A stretch of 64,000 bases of DNA from Corynebacterium amycolatum SK46 (GTDB lineage Bacteria > Actinomycetota > Actinomycetes > Mycobacteriales > Mycobacteriaceae): the NCBI RefSeq assembly GCF_000173655.1, contig NZ_ABZU01000005.1:1-64000 (forward strand). The letters are read 5' to 3'. Under the pieces are notes generated by a model. That model saw nothing but the letters and a program-made list of their open reading frames with translations. It had not been told where the DNA came from and did no database searches. The translations under genes were made by a program, and so were the position numbers. Positions 9,801 to 18,409 of the stretch are shown in pieces. Position 1 is the first letter of the stretch, and every line of letters starts with the position of its first letter.

Positions 9801-10469
9801 GACGCTGCCGACCACGATCGCATCGTGTGGTTGCCAATCTCTGTCAATGCTGGCCACGAGCTCCGTGTCGGAGGTGCCGCCATGAAGCCGGTAACGGTCT
9901 CTGGTTGGCAGCAGGGTTGGACAATTCCGGCTGGAATTGGTGGTGCGGTCGAGCTGACCTATCCACCGCAGCAGACCTGGCGTACTGGAATCCTCGCAGG
10001 CGGTGCGCTCGCAGCCGTGTACGCACTGGTCGCTGTGGGGCTGGCTTTCGCTTGGCGACGCTTCGCTCTCACCTCCCCGATTCCCGCATCTTCGCTGAAC
10101 AATGACTTGCCGCGGGCGGCTATTGGCATTGCGGCTGCCACGACAGTGACGATGGTATCCAGCTGGCCTGGCGTGGTGGTTGCCCTCGTGGTGGTTGCCG
10201 CTACCCTTGGCGCGGTTTTCTGGGCACGGAAGCGTGGGGACGTCGTCAAGCCATGGCTGAACGTGCGAAACACACTAATTGTGGCGCTTGCTGCGACGAT
10301 GTCGATTGCGGGCTTGATGCTGGCGGCGAACCCGTGGCCGAAGGATGACTACGCCGGTGCCGGCTGGCCGCTTCAGTTACTGCTGACGGCGGCGCTGACA
10401 ATCGTGGCGTGCTGCTCGCTACTTTCCGGTGGCGCTCCTGATGACGACACCGACAACACCGCTGATTAA
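6879..10469 (+). CDS. aftD: Alpha-(1->3)-arabinofuranosyltransferase AftD (DUF3367)
   Basis: A 1196-residue GT-C glycosyltransferase. The first ~430 residues contain about ten membrane helices and the family motif around NQAYGYLFPQGAFFALF. A large extracytoplasmic region follows. It includes a discoidin/carbohydrate-binding-like segment (about 700-830, with LDGDTSTWWEP and WVKLSW) and ends in a cluster of C-terminal helices. AftD adds arabinofuranose from decaprenyl-phospho-arabinose in building arabinogalactan and lipoarabinomannan at the outer face of the membrane. It follows the DUF2613 gene as in mycobacteria and converges with the acyltransferase gene 6 bp away. Length and order are normal for the family. 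Confidence 0.9.
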   Translation: MPTFVRARKRVLVPWWVLLCLLAFIQSPGKTVADTKHDLTEDPIGFLSASLNMWSDTMPLGQLQNQAYGYLFPQGAFFALFSLLPDVLAPGWIIQALWWSLTLCLAFTGAYRVAEAINVGTHTSRVLAALLYALSPRVITTLGAISSETWPVALAPWILLPLLRVAARREELPWRATARAVLLSGLAVLCTGAVNAVSTAAACIPAGLMLLFFAITGPRRGRAWAMLGGWLAACAAVSMWWIVPLLLLGKYSPPFTDYIESSGVTTRWLSLGETLRGSTSWTPFVSFERVGGNALVAEPILIYATLAVAAIGLLGLVMRSLPLRRMWLMMMLIGLVIMTAWTEPFGLVWESAREVLDSTLAAVRNLHKFDTIVRLPLVIGFAHATAQLPWPWREPASERTNETASDSATTGWQQWLHPEKHPRAIASMLVLVVIASATAPAWSARLAPAGGFSEVPGYWHEAADWLNEQGEDTRTLVVPSSPFADQTWGNTRDEPLQPLADVPWAVRDTVPLVPPEAIRGLDGLRNSLTRGREVPALDATLRNNGIGYVLVRRDLRVTSRGDSLRAITSTLQDSPTMEKVAEFTDEDGHTAIQIWGAGPKELRNHALSPRLVDTTQVPLVAGGPEVLPRLDEVDSDAPVRILSGKNAGTVTDTPARRGRNYGEVVGAESAILAEDEDSYVRNLVPDYPVAGLPLTQTATGRATIEVSSSASEPYNVGGASADHSVNAMLDGDTSTWWEPLASKSQAEWVKLSWKEPTDNAVLNLTGARVPVQLRIQTDTASSSVQLVPGETTRIPLPGGKTTSVLITAKIAPVGFAISELGLVIPKRDTGFDAFESTNSDSDEEAEPSAEDIAEDLTPVRVPVVPNSSSLAQRWVFGQEIHEGTLVRLFTVPKPVKVKVDADTCRSSIGDPWANLQRGDGSDHRELTCGEEIELSPGPWRIDAKSDWVSLTSTDYFAPSAEQQKVTPIDLNNPIDAADHDRIVWLPISVNAGHELRVGGAAMKPVTVSGWQQGWTIPAGIGGAVELTYPPQQTWRTGILAGGALAAVYALVAVGLAFAWRRFALTSPIPASSLNNDLPRAAIGIAAATTVTMVSSWPGVVVALVVVAATLGAVFWARKRGDVVKPWLNVRNTLIVALAATMSIAGLMLAANPWPKDDYAGAGWPLQLLLTAALTIVACCSLLSGGAPDDDTDNTAD

Positions 10470-10475
10470 AAGCCG

Positions 10476-11768
10476 TTAGCGGTTGACCCAGACACGTGCG
10501 AAGAAGCGGCGGGCGGGTTCCTCGACGAGCGCGTAGGAGGCGGCGGCCACCGGAATCGACAGTGCGACCGTGACAATGGTGACACTGAGCAGATGGCCGG
10601 TGAACAGCTTCACGCCAAGCAGCGGGAATGCAATGGAGAGCATAGCCACGTGCCAGAGGAAGATGCCGTACGACCAGCGCCCCAGCGCCTGCATGATGGG
10701 GTGTTCGAGGAAGCGCGACTCCGGCGCCATCGTCCAGGGGCCGATGATGGCGGCACCGAAGACCAGACCGCACAGCAGGCGGCGAGTGAATTCCCAGTTG
10801 GTGAGCTCTACAAGCCCTTCGGGCCCCAGATAGGAAGCCAGGACCAGCGCACCCACGGCAATCGCCAGCCACAATGCGCGACGGCGCGCCCAACGCTGCA
10901 TGGTTTCCACCTTCGCGCGGGCGGCATCGGTATCGACGCCCTGGAGCGATTCCAGTTCGGCGAGAATCATGCCAGCTGCGAACCAGGAAAAGTGTGCAAT
11001 CGGCTGAATATGTGGGTTAACGCCTTCTGGGTACGGCAGTGGCAGGTAAGGCCAACCGAAGCTCAAGATCGCGAGCAGGGAAATCGCCACTATGCGGTGC
11101 CCCTGCTGGCGATGCGGGTCCAACCGGCTAAGCCCAATGGCAAACAGCGGCAGCGAGATGTAGAACGCGACCTCCACCGACAACGACCACAGGTGCGTCA
11201 ACCCACCGTGCAGCGAGCCGGAGAAATACACCTGTGTCAGCGTCAGGTTTGTTAGCCAGATCTTGAGGTCCGCGCCGCGACCCACCGGCAGTGCGATGAG
11301 CACAATAAGCACCAGCACCCAGTACGCGGGCATAATGCGCGCGACGCGCTTCTTGTAGTACTTCGCCCAGCTCTTCTTCCGTCCGCCGTCGGCATCGGCC
11401 AATGCTTTACGACGGGGAATGCCGCCGTAACCCGAGCGGTGAGAACGCCACAACAGGAATCCGGACAGCACGAAGAAAACGGCCACGAAGAAGTCGAAGC
11501 GGCCGAGGATACGCTCCCACAGGGCTCCCACATCATGCCCGGTCTGGAATGCGACGTGCGTACCGATGATGCCCATCGAAGCCACAGCTCGTAGGCCCTC
11601 CAGCGAAGGAAGGAAGCCTGGGCGGAATGTGGTGGCAAAGCTCGATGCAGTGGTCGATCCCGAGCTGGACCCCGAGCTGGATGCAGTGCTCGGCGTAGAG
11701 TTCGGCACAGAGCTCGACACTGTGTCTTGCCCAGCGTTTGGCGCTGCCGCAAATGCCTTGGACGTCAT
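10476..11768 (-). CDS. tmaT: Acyltransferase_3 family protein, TmaT-like (trehalose monomycolate acetyltransferase)
   Basis: A 430-residue integral membrane acyltransferase. A Ser/Thr-rich N-terminus (1-45) precedes the OafA/YrhL-type domain, which opens with LEGLRAVASMGIIGTH (the Arg...His signature) and continues through about ten helices. In C. glutamicum the Rv0228 homologue (NCgl2759, TmaT) acetylates trehalose monomycolate, which aids its export. The surrounding gene order (AftD, DUF3068, membrane protein, GT4, methyltransferase) is that locus, which is why this name is chosen over a generic acyltransferase. It is divergent from the DUF3068 gene across about 196 bp. Confidence 0.78.
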   Translation of the reverse strand: MTSKAFAAAPNAGQDTVSSSVPNSTPSTASSSGSSSGSTTASSFATTFRPGFLPSLEGLRAVASMGIIGTHVAFQTGHDVGALWERILGRFDFFVAVFFVLSGFLLWRSHRSGYGGIPRRKALADADGGRKKSWAKYYKKRVARIMPAYWVLVLIVLIALPVGRGADLKIWLTNLTLTQVYFSGSLHGGLTHLWSLSVEVAFYISLPLFAIGLSRLDPHRQQGHRIVAISLLAILSFGWPYLPLPYPEGVNPHIQPIAHFSWFAAGMILAELESLQGVDTDAARAKVETMQRWARRRALWLAIAVGALVLASYLGPEGLVELTNWEFTRRLLCGLVFGAAIIGPWTMAPESRFLEHPIMQALGRWSYGIFLWHVAMLSIAFPLLGVKLFTGHLLSVTIVTVALSIPVAAASYALVEEPARRFFARVWVNR

Positions 11769-11964
11769 AGTACTTTCTTACACGGATACCAGAATGAGTA
11801 AAATCACTTGTATTTTATTATGAAATAAGTCCTGTTCAGGCCGGTTTTTCCAAAATTCTTTTGTTTTCCCGACAAGTTATTTTTAAAAAACGCACCACAT
11901 AACTCCTAACTTCCTGCTAGGTTTTGCAGCAGAAAGTTACGTACAGTTAAAGGACTATCCGCTG

Positions 11965-13125
11965 ATGAAGAGAACTCTCGGACATGCACTGATTATCATC
12001 GGTGCTGCATTGATTGTCATTGCCGTCCTTCTGCCAACCTTCCTGGTGCCTCGCCTCCGGGTCATCCCACTTGACACTGTGAGCGACACCGTCACGGAGG
12101 TGCGCGACGGCACTCTGTTGGACTCCAGCCAGCTGGGCAAGAATGAGCCAACGCCAAACCGCAAGAATGACCCGCGCTGCAAGGCAGAGACGGACGAAGA
12201 GAAGCGCGATCTCCCGGTCCACTGCTTCATCAATGACAAGACCCCTATCCAGTCGAAGCGCCACGTGGAGATTGAGGAGCCGGCTGACGACAAGATTGCA
12301 ACCCTCCAGGTCGGTACCACTCTGCTGCGCGATGACCGCGAAGAGCCGAAGAACCTCATCAACGCGACCCTCGACCGCATCACTGTTGACCGCAGCACTG
12401 CGTACCCGGTAGATGACCCGATCTCCAGCGTTGCTATTAACGCACCGCAGGGTGGTTCGGACACCAAGCCGCCGACGTTCACTCGTCCGGGCATCCAGTA
12501 CCAGTTCCCGTTTGGTGCTGAGAAGAAGTCCTACCCGTACTTCGATGTTCAGGCTATGCGTAACTTCGAGATTGACTTCGTCGGTGAGGAAACTCAGGAT
12601 GGCGTCAAGGTCTACAAGTACTCCATGACCATTCCGCCGCAGAACCTCTACGAGTCCCTGACCGAACACTTCACTCGCGACGGCCGCAAGCTCACCGAGG
12701 CTGACAAGTCCTCGCTGGCTTCCATGCGCCTGAGCTTCCCGGCTCACAAGTGGGGCCTGGAGGGTGACGACGACGTCGAGTTGGATCGTTACTACACCAA
12801 CGTCCGTACTGTCCGCGTCGAGCCGACCTCTGGTGTGATTGTCAACGGTACTGAAGAGATGTTCATGTACTACGCCAAGGACGACAAGGAAGCTGAAGAG
12901 ATTGCTTCCAAGGCTGGTCGTGAAAAGGAGGCCAAGGAGCAGAACCGTACCGCGATGAAGTACACCGCTCAGTGGGACGAAGGCTCCAAGGGCCGCCAGA
13001 TGGACCGCGCTAAGGAAGCACGTAAGTCGCTGACTATCGGCGGCACTGTCGCACCGTGGGTCCTCGGTATCCTCGGCCTGGTCCTCATCGTGATTGGCTT
13101 CCGTGTTCGCAGCAAGTCTGCCTAA
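11965..13125 (+). CDS. DUF3068 membrane-anchored protein (NCgl2760/Rv0227c/PgfA-like)
   Basis: A 386-residue protein with a membrane helix at each end (about 8-28 and 358-380) and a single extracytoplasmic domain between, so both termini face the cytoplasm. This is the DUF3068 topology. The corynebacterial homologue NCgl2760 is needed for lipomannan maturation and lipoarabinomannan synthesis. The mycobacterial one (PgfA, MSMEG_0317) is linked to MmpL3 and polar growth. A good AAAGGA ribosome site precedes ATGAAGAGAACT. The coding region is rich in Asp, Glu and Lys, and lies in the conserved envelope locus. Confidence 0.85.
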   Translation: MKRTLGHALIIIGAALIVIAVLLPTFLVPRLRVIPLDTVSDTVTEVRDGTLLDSSQLGKNEPTPNRKNDPRCKAETDEEKRDLPVHCFINDKTPIQSKRHVEIEEPADDKIATLQVGTTLLRDDREEPKNLINATLDRITVDRSTAYPVDDPISSVAINAPQGGSDTKPPTFTRPGIQYQFPFGAEKKSYPYFDVQAMRNFEIDFVGEETQDGVKVYKYSMTIPPQNLYESLTEHFTRDGRKLTEADKSSLASMRLSFPAHKWGLEGDDDVELDRYYTNVRTVRVEPTSGVIVNGTEEMFMYYAKDDKEAEEIASKAGREKEAKEQNRTAMKYTAQWDEGSKGRQMDRAKEARKSLTIGGTVAPWVLGILGLVLIVIGFRVRSKSA

Positions 13126-13206
13126 GACGCCAAACTACGGTGCCTCAGGCTCTCGCTTACCCTAAGTATCACTGAGGAAAGCGAAAAATAATTTAATATA
13201 GGGCAC

Positions 13207-15039
13207 GTGACACAACGTTTCCGCACTACTCTGACCCAGTCGGCTCGCTCTCATTCGGAGCGAGTCGCCTGGGTTTTTGTGTTGTCGTGGATTCTCTTGC
13301 TGACCGCTGCCGTTTGCTGGCCTCTCTTTGCACCCCACAAGGCCCCGGCTGATGGTCGCTTTGGGGCACCGATGTTCCTGCTGCGTGACATGGTCATCCC
13401 CAATCACCCACCGCTTACCGACGCGGCCCTGGGACTCAGCTCCGCTGCGGCACGAGCTGTTCCGCAAGACACCGCTCTGTGGGCACTGGGCTACTTTGTG
13501 GATGCCAGTCATTGGGTGCGCTTCGGCATGGTTGGCGCCTGTTTGATTGGTGGTCTTGCGGCTGCTGAGCTCGCCCGCAGGCTCACTCGCCACGGCTCGG
13601 GCACCAGTAGCGTATCCGGTGCGAGCCTTGTCCCCATGACTCCGAGCTTGGCCAGCCAGCTGATTGCACCGACGATGCTGCTCTGGAACCCGTTCGTGGT
13701 CGAGCGTTTACTCCAGGGGCAGTGGTCACTGGTCATCGCCGTATTGCTACTTCCGGCAGTTGTTCTGGCAACGCAGATGGGTAGCGCCTTGTGGCGCACC
13801 AGTGCCATTGCCGCTGCGGGCCTCACACCGACCGGTGCCCTTTTGGCTGGTATCACCGGCATTGTTGCCGCTCGCAATAACCGCGACCGCGCTTGGATCG
13901 CGGCCACAACAGTAGCAGTCAGTTCACCGTGGCTGGTGGCATCTTTGCTGAACCCGAGTGCAGCTGGGTCCTCCGATGTGGCTGGCGCTGCCGCATTTGC
14001 GGCCAGAGCAGAGGCTCACGTCGGCACGCTCGGAAGCCTGTTGGGATTGGGTGGCATCTGGAATAAGCAGGCTGTGCCACTGACGCGCGAGGTTGGTTTT
14101 TCGGCGATTATGGTGCTGGCACTCCTGGTGCTTATGGGTCTGGGATTCCGTCGGGTCTGGCATTCGCAGGAGCGCTGGCGGGGGCTGATTATCACTGGCG
14201 CCACGGCCATCGTGCTGGTGGCTCTCGCCGCAACAACGCCGGGCATTTTGATGATGGGTTGGGCGCTCGAGCACATCCCGGGGGCAGGCCTGCTTCGTGA
14301 TGCGCAGAAGTGGATCGCGCTCGCTGTCCCCGCGTATGTCATCCTCGCCGCCAGCGGTGCGGAGTACCTGGCACGCCGCGCTCGCGGCGCCACCGCCAAT
14401 ATCGGCCAGTGGTTGGCTACTGGCGTCAGCGCGCTTATCATCATCGCCGCTGTCCCCACGCTGCCCGCCGATGTCGCTCCGCTCCGCCCCATTCCGTCAT
14501 GGGAGGGCTGGTCGGCGGTTTCCGGTGTGGTCGCGCTTGACGACGATCACGTTGCGGTTCTACCTGCCGGTTCTTACCGCATTATTGATGGGCGTCCTGT
14601 CCTCGACCCGGCTACGAAGATTTTGCCCGCTCCGGTGGTGAGCTCTGGCGAACTGATTGTCTCTGGGCAGTCGGTGTCTGGCGAGGGAGCCACAACCGTT
14701 GAGCGCACGCTGCTCGGTGGTGCGAAGAGGCAGGAGGAGCTTGAGTCTGCGCTCCAGAGTCTTCGAGACCAAGGCGTTGGCTGGGTCCTAGTGGAGAATT
14801 CGCCCGGCAACTTCGGCGACTCCGCTGACATTGTGGCAGCGTTAGATCCCGTCTATGAAACCCCTGACCTGCAACTATACCATGTCCCCGGCGTTATCGA
14901 GCCGGCCACACAACCAAGCCCGGGGGCCTATGCAGCTGCGTGGACAGCCTTTGGAATCTGGACTCTTTGCCTACTCGCTGGGCTGCTGGCGGGACTACTG
15001 ACTGGAGTAATGGAAGCGCTACTGCCCCGCCGCAGGTAG
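13207..15039 (+). CDS. Conserved polytopic membrane protein (Rv0226c-like)
   Basis: A 610-residue membrane protein starting at GTG. About ten to twelve hydrophobic segments fill residues 20-430. A periplasm-type domain (about 440-570) follows, then a final helix (575-605). It corresponds by position and layout to mycobacterial Rv0226c, between the DUF3068 gene and the GT4 gene. The fold resembles GT-C-like membrane proteins but no catalytic motif could be pinned down, so no activity is claimed. Its 3' end overlaps the convergent glycosyltransferase gene by 21 bp. The upstream ribosome site is weak. Confidence 0.75.
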   Translation: MTQRFRTTLTQSARSHSERVAWVFVLSWILLLTAAVCWPLFAPHKAPADGRFGAPMFLLRDMVIPNHPPLTDAALGLSSAAARAVPQDTALWALGYFVDASHWVRFGMVGACLIGGLAAAELARRLTRHGSGTSSVSGASLVPMTPSLASQLIAPTMLLWNPFVVERLLQGQWSLVIAVLLLPAVVLATQMGSALWRTSAIAAAGLTPTGALLAGITGIVAARNNRDRAWIAATTVAVSSPWLVASLLNPSAAGSSDVAGAAAFAARAEAHVGTLGSLLGLGGIWNKQAVPLTREVGFSAIMVLALLVLMGLGFRRVWHSQERWRGLIITGATAIVLVALAATTPGILMMGWALEHIPGAGLLRDAQKWIALAVPAYVILAASGAEYLARRARGATANIGQWLATGVSALIIIAAVPTLPADVAPLRPIPSWEGWSAVSGVVALDDDHVAVLPAGSYRIIDGRPVLDPATKILPAPVVSSGELIVSGQSVSGEGATTVERTLLGGAKRQEELESALQSLRDQGVGWVLVENSPGNFGDSADIVAALDPVYETPDLQLYHVPGVIEPATQPSPGAYAAAWTAFGIWTLCLLAGLLAGLLTGVMEALLPRRR

Positions 15040-16197
15040 CAACTTGTCCAGTGTTGGGTTTTCCAAGACATTCAGAACTGCCTCGCCGGTCTTGTCCCAG
15101 CCAAACTCTGCGGCACGCGCGACGCAGGCCTTGGACATGGCGCGATGCAGTTCGCCGTTATCGAGAATCTGCCGCGTCTTGGTAATTAGGTCCGCTTCAT
15201 CGCTGGCCAGCAGGCCAGTTTCACCGTCGTTGACCGAATCGCGCAAACCCGCCGAGGAGCGGTAACCGACCGTCGGCACGCCGTGCTGCGCTGATTCGAT
15301 GACGGCGAGCCCCCAGCCCTCCTTGCGCGAAGGCATCAGGTGCAGACACGCCTTGGAGAGGATGCGGTGTTTGTCCGCCTCGGTGACCTGCCCGTGGAAT
15401 ACCACGTGGTCCGAAACACCCTTGTCACGGGCATATTCCACGAGGTTGTCGTGCCACCATCCCGAGCCAATAACATCGAGAATCGCACCTGGCCGATCTT
15501 GTACAAGATCTGCAAGCACATCGATGGCGTGCTCAATCTGCTTATGCGGGACCAATCGCGACAGCGTCACCAGATGCGGCGCTGGACCGTCGCACTCGGA
15601 TAGGTCCGCCATGATTTCAGTCGACTGCAACTCCTCCGGAATCGGGTCCACACCATTGCGGATTACCGCGATACGCCCCGGAGACACTCCGAGTCCTACC
15701 AGTTCAGCGGCACTTGGCTCGGAAACGGTGATGTAGCGGCAGCGGCGGTGAATCATCGGCGACAGACGCGACTCGATGAACCACCCCAGCTTGCTAATAA
15801 TCGGCCCTGCCACTGGCCACTGTTCGCGGTGGCAGTGATGTGTCAGCAGCACCGTCGGCGCGCCGGAGAAAATCCGCGCGAAGAAGGGGACACCGTTTTG
15901 GGTATCGACCACGACATCCGGCTTGCCGCCGAGCGCCTTGGCAATTGGGCCCACGCCAAATCGCGCACCCAGCATCGCAGTCCAGGAGCGCACGTAGACG
16001 GAGAAGTTTCCACCAGCGCGGGAGAAAGTCACACCGTCACGACGCGAAAGGGCTGGTGCGCCTGGGTAGTTGGCCGTGCGGAACACCACAGTATGGCCTT
16101 GGTCGGCAAGGTAACCTGCGACGCGCTCCAAATAGCGCTCACTACCTCCACCTTCGGGATGGCCAGTGTCGCGCCAACACAACAGTAAGATTTTCAT
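15019..16197 (-). CDS. GT4-family glycosyltransferase (Rv0225-like)
   Basis: A 392-residue GT-B glycosyltransferase. The N-terminal Rossmann domain starts MKILLLCWRDTGHPEGGGSE, with the glycine loop that contacts the acceptor or nucleotide. The C-terminal domain has the donor-binding E-x7-E motif in EGWGLAVIES followed by HGVPTVGY. Members use nucleotide-activated sugars at the cytoplasmic face. In the conserved envelope locus it is the Rv0225 equivalent, whose substrate is not established here. It is divergent from the methyltransferase gene and converges on the Rv0226c-like gene with a 21-bp overlap. Confidence 0.85.
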   Translation of the reverse strand: MKILLLCWRDTGHPEGGGSERYLERVAGYLADQGHTVVFRTANYPGAPALSRRDGVTFSRAGGNFSVYVRSWTAMLGARFGVGPIAKALGGKPDVVVDTQNGVPFFARIFSGAPTVLLTHHCHREQWPVAGPIISKLGWFIESRLSPMIHRRCRYITVSEPSAAELVGLGVSPGRIAVIRNGVDPIPEELQSTEIMADLSECDGPAPHLVTLSRLVPHKQIEHAIDVLADLVQDRPGAILDVIGSGWWHDNLVEYARDKGVSDHVVFHGQVTEADKHRILSKACLHLMPSRKEGWGLAVIESAQHGVPTVGYRSSAGLRDSVNDGETGLLASDEADLITKTRQILDNGELHRAMSKACVARAAEFGWDKTGEAVLNVLENPTLDKLLPAAGQ

Positions 16198-16277
16198 AAC
16201 AATATGAGCCTAACGCTCGGCGCGACTTTCGTTGCCGCTTTAGCTCAAATCCATACTCCCAAACCCAACCAGTCCAT

Positions 16278-16283
16278 TAGATT
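16278..16283 (+). promoter_or_regulatory. Candidate -10 element for leaderless start of the methyltransferase gene
   Basis: TAGATT fits the TANNNT -10 pattern and ends 7 bases before an in-frame GTG at 16291. This spacing would put transcription start at the start codon, the usual arrangement of leaderless actinobacterial mRNAs. It supports the shorter start over the ATG at 16204. Confidence 0.4.
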
Positions 16284-16290
16284 GTTTGAC

Positions 16291-17163
16291 GTGACCAGCT
16301 TTCGCTTTCCCGCTTTTATCGTTCCGCCCGCTCTGAAAGAGCTCCGCAGCTTTGCTACGCTGTCGCGCTCATTCGGGCTGCTCAACGACTTCAAATACGA
16401 GCAAACCGATCCCGATATCTTCTACGGGCACCTGGCCGAGGACACCATCGGCCTGCTGGAAGGCATCGCGGCTGGGGCGAATGCTTCGGTGGGCACCGCC
16501 GGTACGGCGGGGTCGGCGGGCGCAGGGGGCACGTCGTCAAGCGTTACGACGAATACCGCACTGCGCGGCAAACGCATCCTTGATGTCGGCGGCGGCCCCG
16601 GTTACTTTGGCCGCGCATTTGCCCAGCGTGGCGTGGAGTATTACACCTGCGAACCCGATGTGGGCGAGATGGCGGCGGCGGGTATCAAGCTGGAGTCGTC
16701 GGTACGCGGATCGGGGCTGGAACTGCCATTTCGCGATGATGCTTTTGACCTGACGTACTCGTCGAACGTTGCCGAGCACGTGCCCGAGCCGTGGACGATG
16801 GGCGAGGAAATGCTGCGTGTGACCAAGCCGGGCGGGCTGGTCGTTTACTCGTACACCATTTGGTACGGCCCGTTCGGCGGCCACGAGATGGGGATGACGC
16901 ACTACCTGGGCGGCGACCGCGCGCGGCGCATGTATGAGAAGAAGCACGGCAAGCGACCGAAGAACTACTTTGGCGAGTCCCTGTTCAAGGTCGGTTGCGG
17001 TGAAGGCTTGAAGTGGGCACGCGCTGCGGCGGAGGCTGGCGACTGCGAACTACTGGCCGCTTTCCCGCGCTACCACCCATGGTGGGCCTGGTGGATGGTG
17101 CACGTGCCGGTGCTGCGCGAGTTCGCGGTGTCGAACCTGGTGCTGGTGCTGCGGAAGCGGTAG
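16291..17163 (+). CDS. mtrP: Class I SAM-dependent methyltransferase, MtrP-like
   Basis: About 290 residues with one Rossmann methyltransferase domain. The SAM-binding motif I is ILDVGGGPGYFGRAF, followed by an acidic residue after YYTCEPD and the LPFRDDAFDLTYSSNVAEHV segment. The C. glutamicum homologue at this position (NCgl2764, MtrP; Rv0224c in mycobacteria) is needed for efficient transport of trehalose mycolates. The methylated substrate is not shown by sequence. GTG at 16291 is chosen because of the leaderless-type -10 just upstream. The alternative ATG at 16204 adds 29 residues, lies 6 bp from the divergent glycosyltransferase start and has no ribosome site. Confidence 0.78.
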   Translation: MTSFRFPAFIVPPALKELRSFATLSRSFGLLNDFKYEQTDPDIFYGHLAEDTIGLLEGIAAGANASVGTAGTAGSAGAGGTSSSVTTNTALRGKRILDVGGGPGYFGRAFAQRGVEYYTCEPDVGEMAAAGIKLESSVRGSGLELPFRDDAFDLTYSSNVAEHVPEPWTMGEEMLRVTKPGGLVVYSYTIWYGPFGGHEMGMTHYLGGDRARRMYEKKHGKRPKNYFGESLFKVGCGEGLKWARAAAEAGDCELLAAFPRYHPWWAWWMVHVPVLREFAVSNLVLVLRKR

Positions 17164-17238
17164 GGGGGGATTCATAGAGGAAGCCTTTAGCGCCCCTCAA
17201 CGCACACCGACACTTTAACCCCAACACGACCCCTGCTT

Positions 17239-17257
17239 TTAGGCTAGCCTGCCCTTT
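17239..17257 (+). promoter_or_regulatory. DtxR box upstream of siderophore uptake operon
   Basis: TTAGGCTAGCCTGCCCTTT matches 14 of 19 positions of the DtxR consensus TTAGGTTAGCCTAACCTAA, with the left half nearly perfect. It lies about 80 bp before the lipoprotein start codon. It predicts repression of the operon when iron is plentiful. Confidence 0.7.
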
Positions 17258-17336
17258 GTTACTCTTGCCGGCATTCGGTAAACTGCTGGACTCGGAAGTA
17301 CTCAACGAGACTCTTCGCACACAACAAAGGACCTAC

Positions 17337-18407
17337 ATGAACAAAACCTTCAGGACCCTGGCAATCGCGGTGGCCAGCGGAGCCATCGCATTCACCATGG
17401 CAGCCTGCGGAAGCAGCGACACGAGCAGTGAAAACAATGCCAGTAGTGTCAGCGCCTCGGACGCCAACACACAGTTACCTGTGACCATCAAGCACGCGTT
17501 CGGCGAGACCGCTATCAAAGAGGCACCGCAGCGAATCGCAACTGTCGGCTGGGCGAACCATGAAGTCCCGCTTGCTCTGGGACAGGTGCCCGTTGGTATG
17601 AGCAAGGCCACCTACGGTGACGATGACGGCGATGGCATCCTCCCGTGGGTTGAAGACAAGCTGAAGGAACTCGGCGCAGACTCCGGAGACAAGAAGCCGG
17701 TGCTTTTCGATGAAACCGACGGCATCCCGTTTGAAAAAGTCGCAGACACAAAGCCTGACATTATTCTTGCTACTTACTCCGGGATTTCGCAGGAGGACTA
17801 CGACACACTCTCCAAGATTGCGCCCGTCGTTGCCTACCCAGACATGGCATGGGGCACATCATTGGAAGACATGATTCTGATTAGCTCCAAGGCGATCGGC
17901 AAGGGCGATGAGGGCAAGAAGCTGTCCGAGAACTTGGACAAAACTATTGCCGACGCTCTTGAGAAATACCCGAACCTCAAGGGCAAGAAGGCACTCTTTA
18001 CCTCCTTCGGCGGCAGCTCCGACCCGTCCAAGCTTGGTTTCTTCTCCACCGAAGATCCACGTATGGGATTCCTCGTGAACCACGGTCTTGCGGCACCGAA
18101 GATCGTCGAGGAACAGTCCAGGACTGCCGATAAGTTCTGGGTTGAAGTCTCCACTGAGAACCCGGAGCAATTCGATGACGTCGATGTCATCATCTCCTAC
18201 TCCTCGGGCGATAAAGCCGAGGATGACAAGAACGTCAAGGATATGCAGGCGGATCCACTGCTTTCCAAGATTCCGGCGGTGAAGAACGGCAACATTGCCT
18301 TCCTTGAAGATGGCCCGCTAGGAGCCGCCTCGAACCCCTCTCCGCTCTCCATCCCATGGGGCATCGACCGTTACTTCGCAGCGCTTAACGAAGGATTGAA
18401 GAAGTAA
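17337..18407 (+). CDS. Iron-siderophore ABC transporter substrate-binding lipoprotein
   Basis: About 356 residues. The signal peptide ends in a lipobox, FTMAACGSS, so the mature protein is lipid-anchored at Cys outside the membrane. The rest is a FecB/FhuD-type (PF01497) binding protein with two lobes, including APQRIATVGWANHEVPLALG near the start of the first lobe. AAAGG precedes ATGAACAAAACC at good spacing. The frame stays open upstream to 17256 but that would destroy the signal peptide. It is first gene of a five-gene uptake operon behind a DtxR box. The ligand is probably a ferric siderophore of unknown type. Confidence 0.9.
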   Translation: MNKTFRTLAIAVASGAIAFTMAACGSSDTSSENNASSVSASDANTQLPVTIKHAFGETAIKEAPQRIATVGWANHEVPLALGQVPVGMSKATYGDDDGDGILPWVEDKLKELGADSGDKKPVLFDETDGIPFEKVADTKPDIILATYSGISQEDYDTLSKIAPVVAYPDMAWGTSLEDMILISSKAIGKGDEGKKLSENLDKTIADALEKYPNLKGKKALFTSFGGSSDPSKLGFFSTEDPRMGFLVNHGLAAPKIVEEQSRTADKFWVEVSTENPEQFDDVDVIISYSSGDKAEDDKNVKDMQADPLLSKIPAVKNGNIAFLEDGPLGAASNPSPLSIPWGIDRYFAALNEGLKK

Positions 18408-18409
18408 TA

